Positions 57,976-64,000 of a stretch of 64,000 nucleotides of DNA are shown here, one piece after another (position 1 is the first letter of the stretch; the number at the start of each line of letters is the position of its first letter). Where the stretch lies: the NCBI GenBank assembly GCA_026874595.1, contig CM049313.1, forward strand, positions 23,058,008 through 23,122,007, read 5' to 3'. The translations under genes and the position numbers were made by a program. Under the pieces are notes generated by a model. That model was not told where the DNA came from. It was given only the letters and a program-made list of their open reading frames with translations, and ran no database searches. The DNA is from Sipunculus nudus (taxonomy: Eukaryota; Annelida; Sipuncula; Golfingiida; Sipunculidae).

Positions 57976-58847
57976 GTTGCATACTTCCGTCAAAGCAAAA
58001 CAATTCTATAAGATCTGCCCCTAAATCCAGAACCAACACAACCATTAGTAATGTCATTCTTGGCCCACATCCCAACCCTCCATAAAGTTTCGTGGAAATC
58101 GATTCAGTTATTACTGCGGCATATTGCTAACAGACAAACAAACAAACTTAACAGACACGGATTAAAACATAACCTCCTTGGCTTAGGTGAAATAGTTTGG
58201 TAATATAGCATTAATAGGATACATTCTATCAATACAAGTAATATATAATACATTAATATGTTACATATGGAATATTCAGTGATTACATGTAAAGATGTAC
58301 GAGGATCATTTGTGAGAAAAATGTTCACGAATTGAACTGACACTGGCGGCGACACCCGAAGCATTGAGTGTCAATGTAATTTCCCAGAGTGTGGGTAGAT
58401 CGCTTTTTTTCCAAACCGTCCCCTGAATAATTTAAAGTGCTCTGTACCCTGGGATTCTTATGGTCTGGTATATACTGGGCGATATAGGTGTCAACAAGTC
58501 CAGGCCTCATCGGAAAGCCTCGCCTCATTTCCGTGAGTGCTCGGTCAGCGGTGAGGACACTAATAACTAATAACTAAATTCTGATGTGGAATATTTCACA
58601 CTCTATGAAGTCGTTGCTTATACACAATATCGCAATGAGGAAGGAAATCACTGGGGCAATTGTACTTCCTTTTCCCAAAATCTGAAATAAATGCAGTGAA
58701 ATCAAAATGGTTCAACGAATTGTCCGATTGGCCCCGAACAAGCATTTTTGCACCCCACATTACTTTCGTTATACATATATGAATATCAGAATATGGGGGT
58801 TTCAATACTATCTGGCATAACGGCTTTTAAAGCAAACCCGAACTAGC

Positions 58848-59201
58848 CTAACTATTTACTTCTCTTTTTTTTCTCAGTGACCTGAGTAATGCATATTTAT
58901 AGGAGTATTTGACCTCCCATTCTGCTTTGCGACAGGGGTCGATGCCCCATTGAGATCTTGCAAGGTTGCATAGACAGAGTAATAGGTAACGATAACAGTT
59001 AAAACATCCTACAATAATTTGCGTATGAGATCCTTTCTCTGACTTCCACTTAAAAGATACGGCTCTATCGGTCACCAATCTCTGCATGTATTTATGTTCT
59101 AAGATTAAGACTGTCCATAGATTACTTTTCTGTTGTATTTTCCTGCCCCTATCAAACCCTAACATCGCAAAAATATCGAAACCACTCTTAGGAGCTGCCA
59201 T
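58848..59201 (-). CDS. unidentified ORF, possible first coding exon
   Basis: The ATG at 59201 has a good start context (AAAATGG) and opens MAAPKSGFDIFAMLGFDRGR, KIQQKS, then a less protein-like stretch. A GTAATC (about 59125) could be a donor after residue 25 or so. The short N-terminal block looks more like real protein than the rest, and it sits in repeat-free sequence. I recognise no family, and no partner exon is visible. Confidence 0.2.
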   Translation of the reverse strand: MAAPKSGFDIFAMLGFDRGRKIQQKSNLWTVLILEHKYMQRLVTDRAVSFKWKSEKGSHTQIIVGCFNCYRYLLLCLCNLARSQWGIDPCRKAEWEVKYSYKYALLRSLRKKREVNS

Positions 59202-60074
59202 TTTGCATACACACTAAAACCTGGATGTCTCCGGTCGCATCTCCGTTTAAAGGGTATACCGCTAGTAATTGTTTTGGGTGATAATAAAGGATTTATAGAG
59301 AAATAATCTTAAAAGCTACAATAGGGACCTCGTATTCCTAATTTTCTACGATGCACTGTTTACTGAATGCTGGTGTTGTATAGCCAAGGACAGTAAATAA
59401 AGACACGAGATATAAAATTGTAATTATCTGTCGTCGTATGATGAGACGCATTTACTGATCTGTTTGTGTTGTCATTGATCCAATTTGAACCCACTATCTC
59501 AATATCCAAGGGTGAAATAGGAATGCAGAGGGAAAAGTGTAACAAGTTAGTTATTTCACATCTCTCTCGTTTGATTACCTTTCCTGCATGAAATGTGAAT
59601 GCCTTCACAGATGTCCAATACAGGTACACGTGTCAAAACGTTCCTGGTTTAGCTATACCTCCGCCAGGTGGCGATGCATTACATATATTAATGTCCTCTA
59701 GTTACTTAACTTGGTTACTTGGTTAGTTTGTCTGATACCAACTTCAAGAAAAAAAAATTATGCATAGAGTTAAATAAACTTTTGTGGAGGGTAAGCGTGA
59801 CATGCAGCAAATTATTTGTCCGGGCTGAGGTCCGGGTCATTCGTTGGTATTAGGGCCGCGTTGTCTACATGCTTGACTGAATATATGTACATATTCATCC
59901 GTTTATGCGGTAAAACTATCCGGCTATTTTTCGAATTTGTCATAGAGCGACTTTTTACCTTCACCGGAAATAACCGTACGGGCGTCCTTTCTATCCAGCT
60001 GCAGGAAAATATAATGTCAGGTTCAGAAAGTAAATTACAATACGGTCCTCTCAGTCTTCGTCTTGAATGAACAA

Positions 60075-63000
60075 GATGGATCTAGTATCCCTTTTTTGGT
60101 ATCTAATCATCACAGTTTATCAAAAAGCAAAGGCTATATTATCAGACAGATATATCCTCATCCTAATTGTGTCCTAAGGGCGCCATATTTTCCACATAAT
60201 TACTGATTAATGTGACATTATTTCCCGAAAGGTCAGTTCCAGCGCTATCTCTATGAACCTACGCAAGTGTTCGCTGCCCATACCGACTGGGCCAATGAAA
60301 ACTCATCCCGTGCAAACTCTCGCTAAATCTCGCAATACCAGAACGGGAAAATTTTAGAACTCTAGCATTTCTTTGGATTCACACATTTGGGATGTTAGGA
60401 TGCCTATAATGCTGTTCACGTGACCTTACCCTAACTTCAATGCGACCTCTGTAGGTGATTGCCAAGTGAGGTCAGGTTACTAATTCGGTGAAGGAGTTCC
60501 GAATGGACCTGACACTCAGGTGTTAATCAAAGCTTCATCTACATTAGATGCAGTCATTACTCGGGGGAGATGGCACCCGCAGTATTCTAATGTGACCGGT
60601 CGACCTCTGCTTGCATAACTACGCACACACCACCTATATGGTCCATCGATTTAAACGCATTAACAAAACGCAATCCTACCCCGGGATAGGAAACATTAGC
60701 CAGGACCTAATGTGCCTATTTATAAAATTAATGTAGTCTGTACATAAGAGCTCAGATTTCTTAATTGATCTTGGCTTTGTCGGCATGAAGCCAGTTATAA
60801 CCACAGATTGCCATCACACCGTGCATTAGTTGGATATGCAAGTGTTGACTTCGTGGAGGGATTTATAGGCAGCGCTGTTTTAATATCTCTCCCGGGCTTT
60901 TTATCCTCCCACCGAGAACCCAAGACGGAATAGACCCATAAATAAAACTGAATTTCAAGAACATGTCAGGATTTAGAGTAACATGCAATAGGCAATCAAT
61001 TAAAACCAGGGAACGGGCAGAGCGCTGGGTAATACAGGAGTCTCATCCTCTTTGTGCCATACGCTACAAGAAGGTGCTCGCTTAAATTGCTTATGTCACA
61101 ATAGGTCTGCCGCCTTAAAGGAATGATATATTAGGATAAATGGATCTTTGGACGATTTAGTGAAGAAGATGAAAATAACAGATTTGAAGTTTAAAAAACT
61201 GCATTGACATATATAAACATTTATTATTATAATTGTTGGCCACAAAACAACACAGTAGTTGCTGTAAAAATCATGATCTGATTAAAAATATTTGATTACC
61301 TACGTTGGACGCTGAGAAGTGTCTGACATTCATAGTACTCAAGATTACTTTTGCTCAGATTAGTTTTGGGTTTCAAGAATTTTTCCCAATGGCTGGTCTT
61401 AATGGTAAGTTTCTAGTCCAAACAGTTAACGGTTGGACGGGCGGGCTGTTAATTGCTATTCTTCAGAGGACTTCCAACAACTAATATATTACTGTTCCTT
61501 TCAATGCAAATTTATTTTGTTTAACCCTCTTGTAACCAATACAGTATTGACATTGTTATTCATGTTCAGCTATAAACAGTTCAGCTTTATGTAAACAATT
61601 ATAATAATCGTCTCAGTGCAGAAAACCTTTAATTTAAATGAACGTGGATAGTCAGGTCTGAGCTATATGAGAAAGTTTCTCGAAGAATGTGGCGCTTGAG
61701 ATTTGTTACAAGGAGTATTTTAATTTATTACCACGACATATTTCCTGGTACTTATTTCCTGTTTTTCAACACTGAAAGATAATACTTTTGTTGTTACATT
61801 ACTATATAACTCATGTATTTTTTTCCATTTTCTGCAAAGATGGGGGAAGTGAATATTTGCGATTCTGTTAACAGTAATCGAATTCACGCATAAATTCCCC
61901 TAACGGAATAATTCTTAATTACATTCATGGACGTGTTTATCCTTCGATTGGCTTGTTTGAACCCCGGTTAAAGATATATCCGCTGGACTGTTGAGTCTCT
62001 AAATATAGAATGGCAGCACTGTTTCATTACGCATCAATGCCCACTCAATTATCGGAAAATCCCCTGACCCCATGAACAAGGAATAATACGACAGGTTATC
62101 CAAACATCACCATGTATGTTTCCTTATTCACGCCGAATGGGGTTAATTAGTGTACGCTTATTTAAGGAGACGGGCTAGGATATGTATACAATATAGTATA
62201 CATTCCTGTTAAATTCTTCAAAAGGACGACATGCCCTGAACCCGGAATCCCTTACGGAACCGTCTTCTTTGTCAGGGTAATTTATAGTGAACATCCTCAC
62301 ATGAGCGTCATTGCTGTGGATTGCGTGCCCGTGAACAGATAAAGTTTGTATAACCTCTACGGGTGAGCGAGAACCTATGAACACCGATGAGTCAATATTG
62401 ACATCTGAAAATTACTCCAAATAAGCCGAGGCTATAACTTCACCAAACTTTTTGTTAGAACTGCCTAATAATCCAGTAGTGAAACGACGTCAATAACGCC
62501 ATGGAATTCTAGCTCTTTAACACACGAAATTTCACCACTGCCTATGAGGAATACAGTGAAGTGGCTCATTGTTGAGTTCCAAGTGCCATTATGTGTATAC
62601 TTAACTACATCTTGCCCAGTTGAGGTGGAATAAATTGGTCATATGTTAAGATAACAACAGATCAACGACCACTCTAATCTGAAAGCGGGACATGGAATTA
62701 ATGTTTTCCCAGACGATTGGCTGGAGCGAGTGAGAAGAAATTGATATAAGACATTCGACGTTTGCTATGGTGTTTCTTGCTTGAAATATCAAGGAAAAAT
62801 TGACTTGGGTGCATGATCAATGTTAACTTAACATTAATGCCGTTATGAAATTATTGTCACTATAAAGGGAATTCATAATCATTTGTTGTTCCTGGTTTTG
62901 AAATTTAGCATTATCTTATTAAAATACATCAAAATATCACGTTACTTATAATAAAGAACAACATGTTTATAATATTCCTAAGTTTCAAGCAATGATTCTT

Positions 63001-64000
63001 TATGACAATATAGCGAGTAAATCTTTCCACGCCACATGTCAATACAAGCGGCCTGTTGGTCATGTCGCTCAGCTGATAGCCTAACAAATTATTATGGGGT
63101 ATGAAATGAAAAGACTGAAAAAAAAATACAGAATGGAAGAAAAATGACATCTATCCGTGAAATAACACTCATATATGACTAAAATAAATTTAAAATATGT
63201 TAATTCATTCCAAAAATTATTACTAAGTTCATTAAAGTTCTCAGTTAAAAAATTTCGTTTCTGCATACTGGGGAAAAATCGTGAGTGCTTAATTTCTGTA
63301 CATGGTCAGATGGTAGGTCGGACCGACGCACCTAAGTATTAGACAAAGACCAATCCCAATGTAGTTCAGCATGCGTGAAAGCTAGCTGAGCCAAAATTAG
63401 GATTATTCTTTTTTTTAGAATCTTTCAGTGGGCCAAGATAAGGTAAGGCCCTGTGATACCATGAAGGTCGGAGCCTAATGGATTTGATGGGAAAGCCATA
63501 AAAATGGGTCCGAAATGCTTTTTCTTTTTTTGTTATATCTCAAAACGTTTTGCATGTCTCGGGTTTTGGAACGTTTCTTTCAGGCTCTAAGGTAGTAAAT
63601 GTCGTTAATATATTACTAGACCAAAGGCGCTTTTACATTAGTCCGAAGAAGGCTATGGTGTTGTCCTACAGAGTAAAAACAGTTCTCTATTGCTATTTTT
63701 CGACAGAAGGGCATTCAGCTGCCGGATGACGTCACCGGTTCTTTTTCTCAACACTATGGCAAAGGTAAACAGATGTACCGGGCGCATATAAAAAATGCAG
63801 AAACACAGGGAAGAAAACTATGCATTTTATTTCCAAGATTCCCCTTGTGCCCCCTCTAAATATGTCCCTGGAACATTTGTACATGAAGCATGCTGAGTGC
63901 ATTCAGTCCCAGATGATAACAGTTATCTGTGTTCTAAGGGACCCTGAGGTTGATTAATAATGTAAGTATAGGTGTCTTTAATAAGTGTACTTCTAGGAAT
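60075..64000. other. long unique region without a demonstrable gene
   Basis: Almost no repeats except a weak element end at 63305-63395. Several compositionally even blocks (60480-60960, 62030-62350) resemble conserved non-coding DNA in texture. ORFs are short and unsupported. Confidence 0.4.

Overview
This 64 kb window is animal nuclear DNA. Its genes are split by GT-AG introns, no operon-like packing is seen, and most of the sequence is intronic or intergenic and rich in repeats. The repeats suggest a marine mollusc, most likely a bivalve: tandem families carrying AGGTCA-rich blocks, GGTGGCGCCACC palindromes, GGACGGAC tails and long G tracts. That assignment is inferred from repeat style and was not tested.

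Two protein-coding loci are supported. On the plus strand, at about 2.0-17.5 kb, are the last exons of a glutamine-rich, very acidic protein whose 5' part lies to the left of the window. The exons at 2047-2094 and 5712-5822 either end at a stop (5820-5822) or splice through a phase-1 donor into a large acidic terminal exon (16831-17489). This resembles the acidic tails of Golgi type II membrane proteins (GOLIM4/GOLM group), but only weakly. On the minus strand, at 20.5-30.9 kb, is a complete seven-exon gene for the mitochondrial tRNA-modification GTPase GTPBP3 (MnmE/TrmE homologue). All six introns have GT-AG ends and matching phases, all five G motifs are visible, and the protein ends in the diagnostic Cys-Ile-Gly-Lys.

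Layout: 0-1.4 kb holds repeats with a nested 400 bp hAT-type MITE. 2.2-4.4 kb is a long inverted-repeat (foldback) element built from 20 bp palindromes. 4.5-4.9 kb is a 28 bp minisatellite. 10-16 kb is a stack of tandem families (about 287, 275 and 43 bp units). 20.5-31 kb is GTPBP3; its introns hold a second hAT-like MITE, a 5'-truncated LINE with a 12 bp target-site duplication, and tandem copies of part of the G3 exon. 34-36.4 kb holds an approximately 700 bp tandem family. From about 37 kb to the end no gene can be demonstrated. That part has AT, GA and G-tract microsatellites, a 145 bp array (46 kb), a 28 bp array (48.5 kb), tRNA-like SINE or MITE units (50.4-51.8 kb), a 54 bp satellite of about 26 copies (52.6-54.05 kb) and a dispersed approximately 750 bp element in two copies. 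It also has long unique stretches that look more CpG-containing than the left half and could hold regulatory sequence for a gene outside the window. Two short ORFs there (40882 plus, 59201 minus) and one at 37283 minus are candidate first exons only.
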